From a virus, in IMG/VR virus record IMGVR_UViG_3300025012_000108, positions 1 through 54,907 of that record: a stretch of 54,907 nt of DNA. One strand, 5' to 3'. Positions 23,223 to 31,052 of this stretch are shown piece by piece. Below the pieces are notes generated by a model. It had not been told where the DNA came from and made no database searches. It saw only the letters and a program-made list of their open reading frames with translations. The position numbers were made by a program, and so were the translations under genes. How positions within the stretch are numbered: the stretch's first letter is position 1; the number at the start of each line of letters is the position of its first letter.

Positions 23223-24016
23223 TAGACCACGGAGCAGCAGCGAAGAAACTGGCAAGAGAGCATTGGGGGTACATTGAAGCTACCCTCACCGTCCATGGTG
23301 TCCAGCCGGAAGAGTTGGCCGTCATCGGACACCACTACACTACCGCTATGATCCACGGCATAGGTCACGGCATAGAGATGGAGCGCCGGGGAGACTTCCG
23401 CCCCCGCATCGGTGCACCCCTGTCCGCCCAGGAGGTAGACGATATCACCGCCTCCATCCCCTCCGGTTGCCAGAACTGGGAGTGTGCCCACCACGCCCCC
23501 GCATGTCCCTGCAACTGCCAGCTTTACGGCATGGCAGGGCCGGGATTCTGCCAGTTCTACCTGAACCCGGACGACGCTGAGGAATCCGGCGAAACACTCG
23601 CCCCTCCTTCCGCCACCATTGAAGAGGTATGCGGTATACTGGCTGACCGCGCAGCGGGGGAGGTGCTTAACCTTTCCCTCCCCTCTATCGCTTTGGAGTG
23701 TACGCCATCACAGGCATGGTTCAAGTACGTAGACGAGTGCAGGGAGTTCATGGCCGAACCTACGGATTCTTGGCCTCAAATCATCGAGGCATGGGATTGT
23801 TGCCAGTCAATGCAGACCTACCGGGAAAGGGAAAGCGGTTGCAACATCCGTCTCCCCGAAAAGAAGCTTTCGGAAATGTACGACAGGGGCTTACCGGTAA
23901 TGGAGGCCAAGGCGGTTATGCTGGTCAAAAATGCGGCTAGGGAATACTACGCCCCTGAAGTCAACGCCGCCATCCTCTCCTCTAACGGCCACTCTTGGAC
24001 AGTGAAAGGGGCTTGA
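23219..24016 (+). CDS. Conserved phage protein, 265 aa
   Basis: GTG 23219 is preferred: AAGGAGG lies five bases upstream and GTGA overlaps the previous stop. The N-terminal third has WGYIEATLTVHGV and HHYTTAMIHGIGHG, conserved-looking and His-rich. A middle Cys cluster (CQNWECAHHAPACPCNC) may bind zinc. The C-terminal half is helical. The stop overlaps the -35 box of the promoter at 24013. Function unknown. Confidence 0.55.
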   Translation: MIDHGAAAKKLAREHWGYIEATLTVHGVQPEELAVIGHHYTTAMIHGIGHGIEMERRGDFRPRIGAPLSAQEVDDITASIPSGCQNWECAHHAPACPCNCQLYGMAGPGFCQFYLNPDDAEESGETLAPPSATIEEVCGILADRAAGEVLNLSLPSIALECTPSQAWFKYVDECREFMAEPTDSWPQIIEAWDCCQSMQTYRERESGCNIRLPEKKLSEMYDRGLPVMEAKAVMLVKNAAREYYAPEVNAAILSSNGHSWTVKGA

Positions 24017-24040
24017 CTTCCCCGCTCACTCCGGTATACT
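24013..24040 (+). promoter_or_regulatory. Rightward promoter before ParB/PAPS cassette
   Basis: TTGACT (24013-24018), 16 bases, TATACT (24035-24040). Initiation near 24047 would give a transcript of about 125 bases to the terminator at 24170, with read-through into the ParB-like gene. Confidence 0.75.
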
Positions 24041-24046
24041 GCGCAA

Positions 24047-24170
24047 ACAATTTGACGCTATCCACATCGGGCATGGTGTGAGACGGCCATGATAGTCCCG
24101 GTGTCGCAATTCATTGCCACGCTGGCACGCGACCGCTGATTCAGGATGCCCCCTGTTTCAGCGGTTTTTT
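24047..24170 (+). ncRNA. Candidate structured small RNA or attenuator
   Basis: This is the stretch between a good promoter and a good terminator with no frame of note. It can form CGGG-CATGG...CCATG-ATAGT-CCCG, GCCA-CGC-TGGC and the terminator hairpin. The first bases after the -10 (TGCG..ACAATT) resemble those of the candidate at 27349. It could be a free small RNA or a leader that controls the cassette downstream. Confidence 0.5.
24132..24170 (+). terminator. Rho-independent terminator / attenuator
   Basis: ACCGCTGA (24132-24139) pairs with TCAGCGGT (24158-24165) followed by TTTTTT. It sits between promoter and ParB-like gene, so downstream genes need read-through or antitermination. Confidence 0.85.
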
Positions 24171-24184
24171 ATTTGGAGGATGGT

Positions 24185-24910
24185 ATGCACCAATGTTCTT
24201 TGTTTGACTTTGGAGGGGAGAAGCAGCACGAGGCACCAAATACAGACGATGCCTTGCAGCTTCTGGTTGGGGAGATATCCGGGCTCCCTGTTGAGGCGAA
24301 GGTAGAGGCTATCAACAAGGTGAAGTTGGCACTGCACGCCGTTTCCCCTTTCAACCATGAGCCTGTCGATTGCGTCCTGTGGGTGAGAAATAACGCAGTA
24401 AAAGCAAACACATGGAATCCAAATGCGGTTGCTCCGGTCGAGATGGAGTTACTTAAAGTATCCATTCTGCAAGACGGCTACACTCAGCCCATCGTCACCT
24501 TCCAGACCCCCGAATACAGGGAAGTGGTTGACGGCTTCCACCGTAACAGGGTAGGCAAGGAATGTCCCGAAGTGGCGGCACGGGTACATGGCTACTTGCC
24601 CGTTGTGACCATCAACGAGGGTAGGACCGACAAGAGCGACCGCATTGCTTCAACTATTCGCCACAATAGGGCGAGAGGGAAGCACAAGGTCGAGTCAATG
24701 TCTGATATCGTCATAGAACTGAAAAAACGCAACTGGTCCGACGCCAAAATCTGCAAAGAGCTTGGCATGGATGAGGATGAAGTCTTGCGCCTGTGCCAAG
24801 TCTCGGGACTGGTAGAGGTTTTTGCGGATGCCAACTTCAGCCAAGCATGGGATGCCGCCATTTTTTCTGATGATGAACTAGCGGTGCTTGACGAAGAGGA
24901 CATAGCCTAA
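24185..24910 (+). CDS. ParB/Srx-fold protein (IbrB-like)
   Basis: The 241-residue product starts at ATG 24185, five bases after GGAGG. Residues about 55-140 form a ParB N-terminal domain: WVRNNAVKANTWNPN, ILQDGYTQPIV and VVDGFHRNRVGKE, the last being the D-G-x-H-R nucleotide-binding motif. Residues about 170-215 are a helix-turn-helix (WSDAKICKELGMDEDEVLRL). Together with the PAPS-reductase homologue at 25332 it resembles the IbrB/IbrA pair of E. coli, where linked genes act in regulation. Other ParB-fold proteins bind CTP or ATP. TAATG overlap with the next gene. Confidence 0.8.
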   Translation: MHQCSLFDFGGEKQHEAPNTDDALQLLVGEISGLPVEAKVEAINKVKLALHAVSPFNHEPVDCVLWVRNNAVKANTWNPNAVAPVEMELLKVSILQDGYTQPIVTFQTPEYREVVDGFHRNRVGKECPEVAARVHGYLPVVTINEGRTDKSDRIASTIRHNRARGKHKVESMSDIVIELKKRNWSDAKICKELGMDEDEVLRLCQVSGLVEVFADANFSQAWDAAIFSDDELAVLDEEDIA

Positions 24911-25332
24911 TGGAGCGCATATACCACACATGGGACAAGTGGGAGTGCTACCCGGCTGGGTTCTACGACAACAACCCGCCCAAGGGGATGACCAGGGACG
25001 ACGCGGAGGCTTTTTACCGCAGTTTCCTTGCCGATATCCCCCTCTTTGAATCCTGCATGGAGCGGGTGATAACCGAGTGGAAAAACTCTTGTGAACACTA
25101 TCTGACCAACGAGCGCATGAACCGGATAGCGTGGATGGGGCAGACTGCCGTTTGCATCCACGCTGGCATCCCTTCCAAGTTTCGGGGCGGCTACAACCTG
25201 CTGACAGAGAATCAACAAAAGGCGGCAGACGAAGCGGCATTGCGTTACATGAACAGGTGGTTTATTGCCAACGGGCATCCTGAAATGACAATGGAGCAAG
25301 CGCAATCACGGTCGGAGGTCAACCTTTACTGA
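24910..25332 (+). CDS. Conserved linker gene of the ParB/PAPS cassette, 140 aa
   Basis: Start overlaps the ParB stop by one base, and its stop overlaps the next start by one base, so three genes are tightly coupled. Conserved-looking stretches: YHTWDKWECYPAGFY, EWKNSCEHYLTNERMNRIAW and GQTAVCIHAGIPSKFRGGY. I recall similar proteins beside phage ParB/PAPS-reductase genes, but no function. It is soluble and helical, rich in Trp, Cys and His. Confidence 0.7.
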   Translation: MERIYHTWDKWECYPAGFYDNNPPKGMTRDDAEAFYRSFLADIPLFESCMERVITEWKNSCEHYLTNERMNRIAWMGQTAVCIHAGIPSKFRGGYNLLTENQQKAADEAALRYMNRWFIANGHPEMTMEQAQSRSEVNLY

Positions 25333-26573
25333 TGAAAACTAAAAACTACCTCGACATTGACGTTTTGACAGCGGCCAAGGCCCGAATAGCTTTTACCTTT
25401 GACAACTTTCAGCGGATTTTCGTTTCCTTTTCCGGGGGCAAAGACAGCACCGTAATGCTTCACCTTGTGGCCGAAGAGGCTATCAAACGAGGCCGCAAGT
25501 TTGCTGTGATGCTGATCGACTTTGAGGCTCAGTACAAGTACACATCGGATAACGCGCTTGCTTTGTTTGAACAGTACAGGGACCACATAGAACTGTACTG
25601 GATATGCCTACCGATGGCTCTCCGCAACGCAGTCAGTAACTTTGAACCCTCGTGGACCTGTTGGGAGCCTGGAAAGGAAAAGGATTGGGTGCGACCTTTG
25701 CCTGACTTCCCCGGTGTTATCTCCGATCCGGACTATTTCCCTTTTTTCTCCCCGCGCATGGAGTTTGAAGAGTTTATCATCCTCTTTGCGGAGTGGTACA
25801 GCCAAGGAGAGCCAACAGCGGCCTTTGTTGGCATCCGCGCCGACGAAAGCCTTAATCGCTTCCGTACCATTGCCATCCACGACAAAGAAACATTTCAAGG
25901 CAAGCGGTGGACAACCAAAGTCGTTGATGAGGCCTACAACATCTATCCGATTTACGACTGGAAAACTAGCGACATTTGGGCATACCATGCCAAGACCGGC
26001 AAGATCCATAACCGTATCTACGACCTGATGCACCAAGCTGGCGTCCCTCTTTCTCAACAGCGCCTTTGTCAACCTTACGGAGACGACCAACGGCGGGGCT
26101 TGTGGCTCTATCATATCCTTGAGCCGGAGACGTGGTACAAGGTTGTTTGTCGCGTCAATGGGGCCAATAGCGGTTCACTTTACATCAACGAAACCGGCAA
26201 CGTGAACGGCTACAACAAGATAAACAAGCCAGAGGGCCACACGTGGAAGAGCTTTTGCAACCTGCTTTTATCCACTATGCCCGAAGTCACCCGTAACCAT
26301 TACCTGAAACGCTTCAAGGTTTTTATTGCGGGCTGGAAGGGGAGAGGCTACATTGACGGCATCCCTGATGAAGCGCCAAAGGTGTTAGAGGACGCGCATT
26401 GGGCTCCTTCCTGGCGGCGGCTATGCAAGGTGCTGTTGCGGAACGATTGGTGGTGTAAAGGGCTCGGATTAACTCAGCCGAAAAGCGAAGCTTACGGAAA
26501 GTACCTGAAGATTAAGAAGGCCAAGAAGGGGGGCGCAGATGAAGCTGGTTCCGGTGTGCTATGTGACGATTGA
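25332..26573 (+). CDS. PAPS-reductase-like enzyme, IbrA/DUF3440 type
   Basis: A 413-residue protein with the PP-loop SFSGGKDSTVMLHL (about residues 31-44), then LIDFEAQYKYT, FVGIRADES and IYPIYDWKTSDIW, all typical of the PAPS reductase / DUF3440 family, of which IbrA is a member. The family uses ATP or a sulfonucleotide; chemistry for this branch is not settled. A role with the ParB-like partner in marking or regulating nucleic acid is inferred. TGATG coupling to the upstream gene; the next gene begins inside its 3' end. Confidence 0.88.
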   Translation: MKTKNYLDIDVLTAAKARIAFTFDNFQRIFVSFSGGKDSTVMLHLVAEEAIKRGRKFAVMLIDFEAQYKYTSDNALALFEQYRDHIELYWICLPMALRNAVSNFEPSWTCWEPGKEKDWVRPLPDFPGVISDPDYFPFFSPRMEFEEFIILFAEWYSQGEPTAAFVGIRADESLNRFRTIAIHDKETFQGKRWTTKVVDEAYNIYPIYDWKTSDIWAYHAKTGKIHNRIYDLMHQAGVPLSQQRLCQPYGDDQRRGLWLYHILEPETWYKVVCRVNGANSGSLYINETGNVNGYNKINKPEGHTWKSFCNLLLSTMPEVTRNHYLKRFKVFIAGWKGRGYIDGIPDEAPKVLEDAHWAPSWRRLCKVLLRNDWWCKGLGLTQPKSEAYGKYLKIKKAKKGGADEAGSGVLCDD

Positions 26574-26733
26574 CGGCAAGGAGTATGGCCCTTTCACCAG
26601 CGAGCAAGAGGACGAAGTGCGGAAGCTTCTGCGGGTAAATGGCGCATTTTCAAGGCGCTGCGCCATTGACGGCAAACATATACCGGCCAAGCCAGACAAA
26701 AAGCCCAAGGTCCACCATGATCTGCTGTTTTGA
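26539..26733 (+). CDS. Small protein following PAPS-reductase gene, 64 aa
   Basis: AAGGGGGG lies before ATG, and the frame overlaps the previous gene by 35 bases. The start VCYVTIDGKEYGPFTSEQEDEVRKLL has a GYF-like strand-turn-helix pattern; the C-terminus is basic. It may belong to the ParB/PAPS operon. Function unknown. Confidence 0.6.
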   Translation: MKLVPVCYVTIDGKEYGPFTSEQEDEVRKLLRVNGAFSRRCAIDGKHIPAKPDKKPKVHHDLLF

Positions 26734-26751
26734 CATCCCTATGGAGGAATA

Positions 26752-27291
26752 ATGAAAAAGCCGACCGTGACACAACTGCTTGACCTGCTAGCCAAGCCAG
26801 CCCTTATCAACTGGGCCAACAAGCAAGGATTGGCGGGAATCGACATTCAAGAGCAGCGCCGGATAGCCAAGGCTAACGGCAACTCGCTACACCAGCAGGT
26901 TGAAAATGTCTGCAAAGGCACCGGGACTTTTGAGAGCGACGAAGATTTCCGCAACTTTCAAGACTTCATGCGGGATAAGCAAATTGTTTCGGTGGAAACG
27001 AAGATCGAAACGGAGTGGTTTACGGGACGGTACGATTGCAAACTGAAATACAAGGGGATGGATTTTCTCGTTGACTACAAGAGCGGGTTTTCCGGCAAGC
27101 TGTACTTAGAAAACAAGCTTCAGTTGGTGGCTTACGGCATGGCAGAACCGGTCAACGGCTTGGCTATAGTCTCACTTCCCATGTTCAGTTTTGTGCCGGT
27201 TAAAATCCTCAACAGGGCCAAGTACGAGGATATGCTGATTTGCCTGTCGAAATTATACACGCTGCAAAAGGAAACCGGCGACATAAGATAG
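26752..27291 (+). CDS. PD-(D/E)XK nuclease, RecB/Cas4-like
   Basis: A 179-residue protein. EWFTGRYDCKL (Asp in strand 1), DFLVDYKSG (the D-x-K core) and LQLVAYGMA (the Gln-x-x-x-Tyr motif of RecB-type nucleases) make a complete active site at about residues 86-130. Such small phage enzymes usually act as exonucleases feeding single strands to an annealing protein; ERF at 18689 is the likely partner. AGGAG before ATG. Followed by a promoter. Confidence 0.8.
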   Translation: MKKPTVTQLLDLLAKPALINWANKQGLAGIDIQEQRRIAKANGNSLHQQVENVCKGTGTFESDEDFRNFQDFMRDKQIVSVETKIETEWFTGRYDCKLKYKGMDFLVDYKSGFSGKLYLENKLQLVAYGMAEPVNGLAIVSLPMFSFVPVKILNRAKYEDMLICLSKLYTLQKETGDIR

Positions 27292-27313
27292 CCCCCCACT
27301 CATGAGGAAAGGC

Positions 27314-27342
27314 TTGACACTCTGCCGGGGGTTTGGTAGGAT
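27314..27342 (+). promoter_or_regulatory. Rightward promoter before replication genes
   Basis: TTGACA (27314-27319), 17 bases, TAGGAT (27337-27342). It reads into a structured leader and then the O-type initiator gene. Confidence 0.7.
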
Positions 27343-27348
27343 GCGGGC

Positions 27349-27472
27349 ACAATTGAATAGACGCTCTATTGGCAGATAGAGTATCACCATAAGGATTTGG
27401 TTCCCATCTGGGGAGCCAGTCTAGCTAAAGCCCCCCTTACACTGCCATGTGAGGGGGGCTTTAGCGCTTTTT
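27349..27472 (+). ncRNA. Candidate structured small RNA or attenuator
   Basis: Three hairpins in 124 bases: CTCTAT/ATAGAG (27364-27381), TGGTTCCC/GGGGAGCCA (27398-27418) and the terminator stem (27426-27463). No frame fits. The layout (promoter, about 120 bases, terminator, operon) copies that at 24013-24170, and the two transcripts start alike. Confidence 0.55.
27426..27472 (+). terminator. Strong Rho-independent terminator / attenuator
   Basis: TAAAGCCCCCCTTACA pairs with TGTGAGGGGGGCTTTA over 16 bases, six-base loop, then GCGCTTTTT. It lies upstream of the replication genes, so their expression from 27314 needs read-through. Confidence 0.88.
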
Positions 27473-27487
27473 GAAGGAGTGGCAAGG

Positions 27488-28351
27488 ATGGACCATCCTA
27501 ACCCCCAAGCCGAAGAGGGCCACGTAGACATAGCCAATGGAATTGTTGAGGCGCTTTGTCGTGTCCAGCTTTCCGGCTATGAGTCAAGAGTTCTATGGGC
27601 CTTATTCCGCAAAACCTACGGTTGGCACAAGAAGGAAGACCGGATATCCCTCACCCAATTTCAGGTGCTCACTGGCCTACCTATTCCCAAAATCAGCAAT
27701 ACCCTAAATCGGCTAGTCTTGCGGAAAATGGTAAGGGTTACCGAAAATGGTAACGGTAAAGTCAAAACCTATGGATTCCAAAAGGTATTTTCGCTTTGGT
27801 GTGACTTGCCGGAAAAGGTAATACCTAAATCGGCAATACCCGAAAAAGGCATTACCGAAAATGGGTTGCAGGGGTTGCCTATTTCGGCAAGTACAAAAGA
27901 AACTATTACAAAAGAAAAAGAATCTATTATTACCATAGAGCCGGAAGTTGAGAATTTGCTGTCTCCTTCAGATCAGGTCATGATGGCCTACAACAAATTT
28001 GCCCCGTCCTTCAACCGGGTCATGGACATGGGCACATCAACAAGGTGGGTCAACGCAAGGTGTATTTTTGAAAAGTACAAAAACCACCCTGAAGGGCCAC
28101 GCGGTTTTCTGGACTGTCTTTTTAAAAAAGCAGAGGCATCCGATAGGTTGACTAACCGGGACGGGGGGTGGAAGGGATACCCTCCGGACCTCGATTGGTT
28201 TCTCAAAGAGGAAAATTATATCAAGGTCATAGAGGGCAAGTTTGATAATGGCAATTGCCCCCCCGTTCAACGGGTGGATCAGCGCAAAAAACAAGGGTTT
28301 AAGGGGGTGTCAAGTGGTCTCGAAGCAGCATTTTCTGAAGCAAATGACTAA
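27488..28351 (+). CDS. Phage replication protein O-like initiator, 287 aa
   Basis: AAGGAG lies before ATG 27488. Residues about 10-90 carry the phage-O N-terminal winged helix: VDIANGIVEALCRVQLSG, RVLWALFRKTYGWHKKEDRIS and PIPKISNTLNRLV. The C-terminal half is a basic domain with MAYNKFAPSF. O proteins bind iterons in the origin and recruit helicase; for lambda the iterons are inside the O gene. Repeated AATGG/ACCGAAAATG-like runs at 27725-27870 encode part of the linker and may be worth testing as an origin. The helicase-loader candidate overlaps its end. Confidence 0.82.
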   Translation: MDHPNPQAEEGHVDIANGIVEALCRVQLSGYESRVLWALFRKTYGWHKKEDRISLTQFQVLTGLPIPKISNTLNRLVLRKMVRVTENGNGKVKTYGFQKVFSLWCDLPEKVIPKSAIPEKGITENGLQGLPISASTKETITKEKESIITIEPEVENLLSPSDQVMMAYNKFAPSFNRVMDMGTSTRWVNARCIFEKYKNHPEGPRGFLDCLFKKAEASDRLTNRDGGWKGYPPDLDWFLKEENYIKVIEGKFDNGNCPPVQRVDQRKKQGFKGVSSGLEAAFSEAND

Positions 28352-28607
28352 GTTGATGATAATCTGTGATGAACAGGTTTCAGACGAAAGGATTAAGGCG
28401 TATTACGAGGTTCTTTCCCCCGACTTCACCAATGAGCAGTTTGACAAGGCTCTCAACTTGGCCTTGAAGAACAGCTTCAAGTTCCCCCCCATCGCCGCCT
28501 TTTACAAGGCTGACCCTTCCCAACCCGCCCCGCTCATGGTCAACGAGCCGGTAACGCCCGAAGAGTCCAGAGCCATCAGGGAGGTACTGAACCGCTATGG
28601 ACTGTGA
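28314..28607 (+). CDS. Candidate helicase loader (G39P-like), 97 aa
   Basis: GTG 28314 after AAGGGGGTG is preferred; ATG 28344 is the alternative. The product is helical with the order YYEVLSPDFTNEQFDKALNLAL and FKFPPIAAFYKA, which resembles phage SPP1 G39P-type helicase loaders. Its place between an O-type initiator and DnaB supports that role. It overlaps both neighbours. Confidence 0.6.
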   Translation: MVSKQHFLKQMTKLMIICDEQVSDERIKAYYEVLSPDFTNEQFDKALNLALKNSFKFPPIAAFYKADPSQPAPLMVNEPVTPEESRAIREVLNRYGL

Positions 28608-29946
28608 CCGCAAGTTACCCCCTCAGAGTATCGAAAGTGAAATGTCCCTGTTGGGCGCTGTGTTTGTCAGCCGGGATGCCCTCGATACCATCCACTCCGT
28701 CATGCAGGTAAACGACCTGTACCGGGAGAGCCACCGCAAGATACTTCTGGCAATGACCACCTTGGCAGACAAGGGCGAGCCGGTTGACATTATCACCATG
28801 ACCAACATTCTGAAGGGCCGGGGGGAATTGGAAGAGTGCGGCGGCGGGGCTTACCTCTACACCCTGTCGGATTACGTGCCTATGGCTGAGAACGTCGCGC
28901 ACTACTGCCGGATAGTGGCAGACAAGGCGGCAGACCGTAGCTTAATTTTTCACGCCACCGATGCCGTCAACCTTGCCTACCAGGGGGGCAAAACGGATGA
29001 GGCGATAGCGAAGCTTGAATCAGCCATACAGCCATCCATCGACAAGCAAGGCAATCAGCCAGTGCAGATGAGCGTTTCGCTTCAACAGGCCGTGAGCCGG
29101 ATAGAATTTCGGCACGAGCACAAGGGGCAGATTACTGGCCTCACCTATGGAGTAGACGCTTTGGACCAAGTGACCCTTGGCCTACACCCCGGAGACTTGG
29201 TGATAGTGGCGGGTCGGCCTAGCATGGGTAAGACCGCTTTCCTTCTCAACATCCTAAAAAGTGCTTGCGGGGAAGGTGAGCCGGGGATGTTGTTCAGCCT
29301 AGAGATGAGCAGGCTTGACAACGTAGACCGAATGGCCGCAAGTTACAGCGTCCCTTACCAGCGGATCAGGAGCGGCAGGCTAGAAAATGACGATTGGCCG
29401 AAACTGACTAAGGCTATGGGGAATATGCACGGATGGACTTTTCCAATTGACGACACACCGGCAATCTCATTGCGAGAACTCCGGGCCAAGGCGCGTCGGC
29501 AGAAACGGCAAGGGCTCCGGGTGCTCGGTATCGATTACATGCAGCTTATGGCACTTTCAGATCCAAGGATGAGCCGAGTCCAGGGGTTAGGGGAAATCAG
29601 CCGGGGGCTAAAGCAATTGGCGAAGGAGTTAGATATCACCGTCATTGCCCTTTCCCAACTCAACCGCTCCGTTGACAGTCGGCAGGACAAGCGGCCCGTA
29701 ATGAGCGACCTGAGAGAGTCGGGGGAGATAGAGCAGGATGCAGACGTTATTCTCTTTCCCTACCGCCCCGCTGCATACTGTGACAAATGCCGGGACAAGG
29801 TGGACGATGGCGACCACAACCTGAAAGAGCATCAGGCTAAGGCCGAAATCATCATAGAGAAGCAACGGGCCGGGGAACGCAACCTGAGCATACCGGTGGT
29901 ATGGCTTGGAGAATATCAGAGGTTTGAGTCGCTATGTCCATATTGA
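28597..29946 (+). CDS. dnaB: Replicative DNA helicase, DnaB family
   Basis: A 449-residue 5'-3' helicase with the N-terminal helical domain (PPQSIESEMSLLGAVF), Walker A GRPSMGKT (about residues 205-212), Walker B VLGIDYMQL, and ALSQLNRSVDSR plus ESGEIEQDADV (motifs H3-H4). Full length for a phage DnaB. One Cys pair (CDKCRDK) is inserted near residue 393. The start overlaps the loader gene by 11 bases. Confidence 0.95.
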   Translation: MDCDRKLPPQSIESEMSLLGAVFVSRDALDTIHSVMQVNDLYRESHRKILLAMTTLADKGEPVDIITMTNILKGRGELEECGGGAYLYTLSDYVPMAENVAHYCRIVADKAADRSLIFHATDAVNLAYQGGKTDEAIAKLESAIQPSIDKQGNQPVQMSVSLQQAVSRIEFRHEHKGQITGLTYGVDALDQVTLGLHPGDLVIVAGRPSMGKTAFLLNILKSACGEGEPGMLFSLEMSRLDNVDRMAASYSVPYQRIRSGRLENDDWPKLTKAMGNMHGWTFPIDDTPAISLRELRAKARRQKRQGLRVLGIDYMQLMALSDPRMSRVQGLGEISRGLKQLAKELDITVIALSQLNRSVDSRQDKRPVMSDLRESGEIEQDADVILFPYRPAAYCDKCRDKVDDGDHNLKEHQAKAEIIIEKQRAGERNLSIPVVWLGEYQRFESLCPY

Positions 29947-30038
29947 AAGACGAAGTAACCGCCCACCTCCTAGACACCCCTGAGCAGTTGCAGGAGTGCA
30001 TCGAGGCCAAGAGAGCGAAACCGGGGAGGCTCCCGTGA
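29934..30038 (+). CDS. Small helical protein, 34 aa
   Basis: ATG overlaps the helicase stop region by 13 bases, and its own stop overlaps the next start (GTGA). The site GAGG is nine bases upstream. Helical and charged; no motif. Coupling to both neighbours is the main support. Confidence 0.4.
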   Translation: MSILKDEVTAHLLDTPEQLQECIEAKRAKPGRLP

Positions 30039-30529
30039 AGCGTACCATCCCGACACCGCCAAACGCATGTGTCATGGGAAAAGAAAAATACTCCCCGGCG
30101 AACGTGACGTGCATTTCCTGCCGCAAACAGGGCGTGGCGTGCCCCTTCCCCTGCGCCGTTCCAGAAAGTCCCGTTAAAAACAATCCTCCGCGTGCGGGCA
30201 AGAAAGAGGGACCGGGCAAGCAGCCCAATAAAACGGAATCAGCCTACGGTCGCCGCCTGGAAATGGAATATCCCGGCTCCCGCGTCCGGTACGAGGCTAT
30301 CACCTTCACCCTAGACAACGGTCACCGGTACACCCCTGACTGGATCGTATTTCATCCAGACGGGAAGATCCTTTGCGTCGAGGTGAAGGCCAAGGGGAAG
30401 AACGGCTTCCGGCATCCGAGCTACCAGCGGGCGCGGTGCATGTTCGACCAGTGCCGGGTAGAGTTGCCGATGTTCGCATGGAGATGGGCTGATAGGTGCG
30501 GGGCTAATTGGGATGTGGCGGATTACTAG
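30035..30529 (+). CDS. PD-(D/E)XK endonuclease, DUF1064-like
   Basis: GTG 30035 follows GGGGAGG. The 164-residue product has an N-terminal Cys knuckle (CISCRKQGVACPFPC) and a C-terminal nuclease core: YEAITFTLDNGHRYTPDW then CVEVKAKGK, giving the Asp and Glu-x-Lys of the fold. DUF1064 proteins are often found where other phages place RusA-type junction resolvases. Last gene of the rightward replication block. Confidence 0.78.
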   Translation: MKRTIPTPPNACVMGKEKYSPANVTCISCRKQGVACPFPCAVPESPVKNNPPRAGKKEGPGKQPNKTESAYGRRLEMEYPGSRVRYEAITFTLDNGHRYTPDWIVFHPDGKILCVEVKAKGKNGFRHPSYQRARCMFDQCRVELPMFAWRWADRCGANWDVADY

Positions 30530-30554
30530 GCTGTATACCGGGGGGCAAAGCAAA

Positions 30555-30580
30555 GGCCCCTTTCCTTTCGGATCGGGGCC
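30555..30580 (-). terminator. Terminator between converging genes
   Basis: GGCCCC (30555-30560) and GGGGCC (30575-30580) form a stem; on the minus strand it is followed by TTTGCTTTG. It ends the leftward block and may also stop rightward transcription. Confidence 0.5.
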
Positions 30581-30585
30581 GGGGG

Positions 30586-30834
30586 CTACTCGGTTTTCTC
30601 CTGCCAAAAGGTATACCCTTCCGGGTCCACGCCAAGCCAGCGGCAATGCTGATAGCAAGAAGTTGACCCGCCTTTGCTGGTATGTTGAAGCAGGTAATCT
30701 TCCACCAGTCGCCAGTTCTGTGTAGCCTTTCTTTTCCTGTGTGAAATCTCGCGCTCCACGTTGCGCATAATCCCAAGCTGGAATTTTGGCGACAACACCT
30801 CTTCAACGTAGAGTGCACTGACCAACTCCGTCAT
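30586..30834 (-). CDS. Hypothetical protein, 82 aa
   Basis: Start 30834 follows AAGGAGGGAG. Helical N-terminus, basic middle (REISHRKRK) and a conserved-looking ending CYQHCRWLGVDPEGYTFW. Two Cys close together. Last gene of the second leftward block. Function unknown. Confidence 0.6.
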   Translation of the reverse strand: MTELVSALYVEEVLSPKFQLGIMRNVEREISHRKRKATQNWRLVEDYLLQHTSKGGSTSCYQHCRWLGVDPEGYTFWQEKTE

Positions 30835-30872
30835 ACTCCCTCCTTGTAATGGGCTATTTGCCCTCATAATAC

Positions 30873-31049
30873 CTATTGTTCTGCTGCCACTGTAACACGG
30901 TCAATAGCAAACCCATTTGGTGGATCAGGGATTTCTATTTCGATTTGGTGGAACACTGTCCGCGTAGGATAGTTAACCCCGGTATGTTCCAGTGTTGTTA
31001 TGATATTGCTTTCTGCGTCTGATAGCACGACATGTAATTTGATTTTCAC
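30873..31049 (-). CDS. Small beta-rich protein, 58 aa, GTG start
   Basis: GAGGGGAG lies seven bases before GTG. The product (KIKLHVVLSDAESNIITTLEH at the start, HQIEIEIPD later) looks like a compact beta domain with no Cys. The spacing, ribosome site and codon use match its neighbours. Function unknown. Confidence 0.55.
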   Translation of the reverse strand: MKIKLHVVLSDAESNIITTLEHTGVNYPTRTVFHQIEIEIPDPPNGFAIDRVTVAAEQ

Positions 31050-31052
31050 CTT

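Noticed and set aside
24185-24910. Plasmid-partition ParB
   Set aside because: There is no ParA ATPase beside it and no parS-like array; the linked PAPS-reductase gene fits the IbrB type better.
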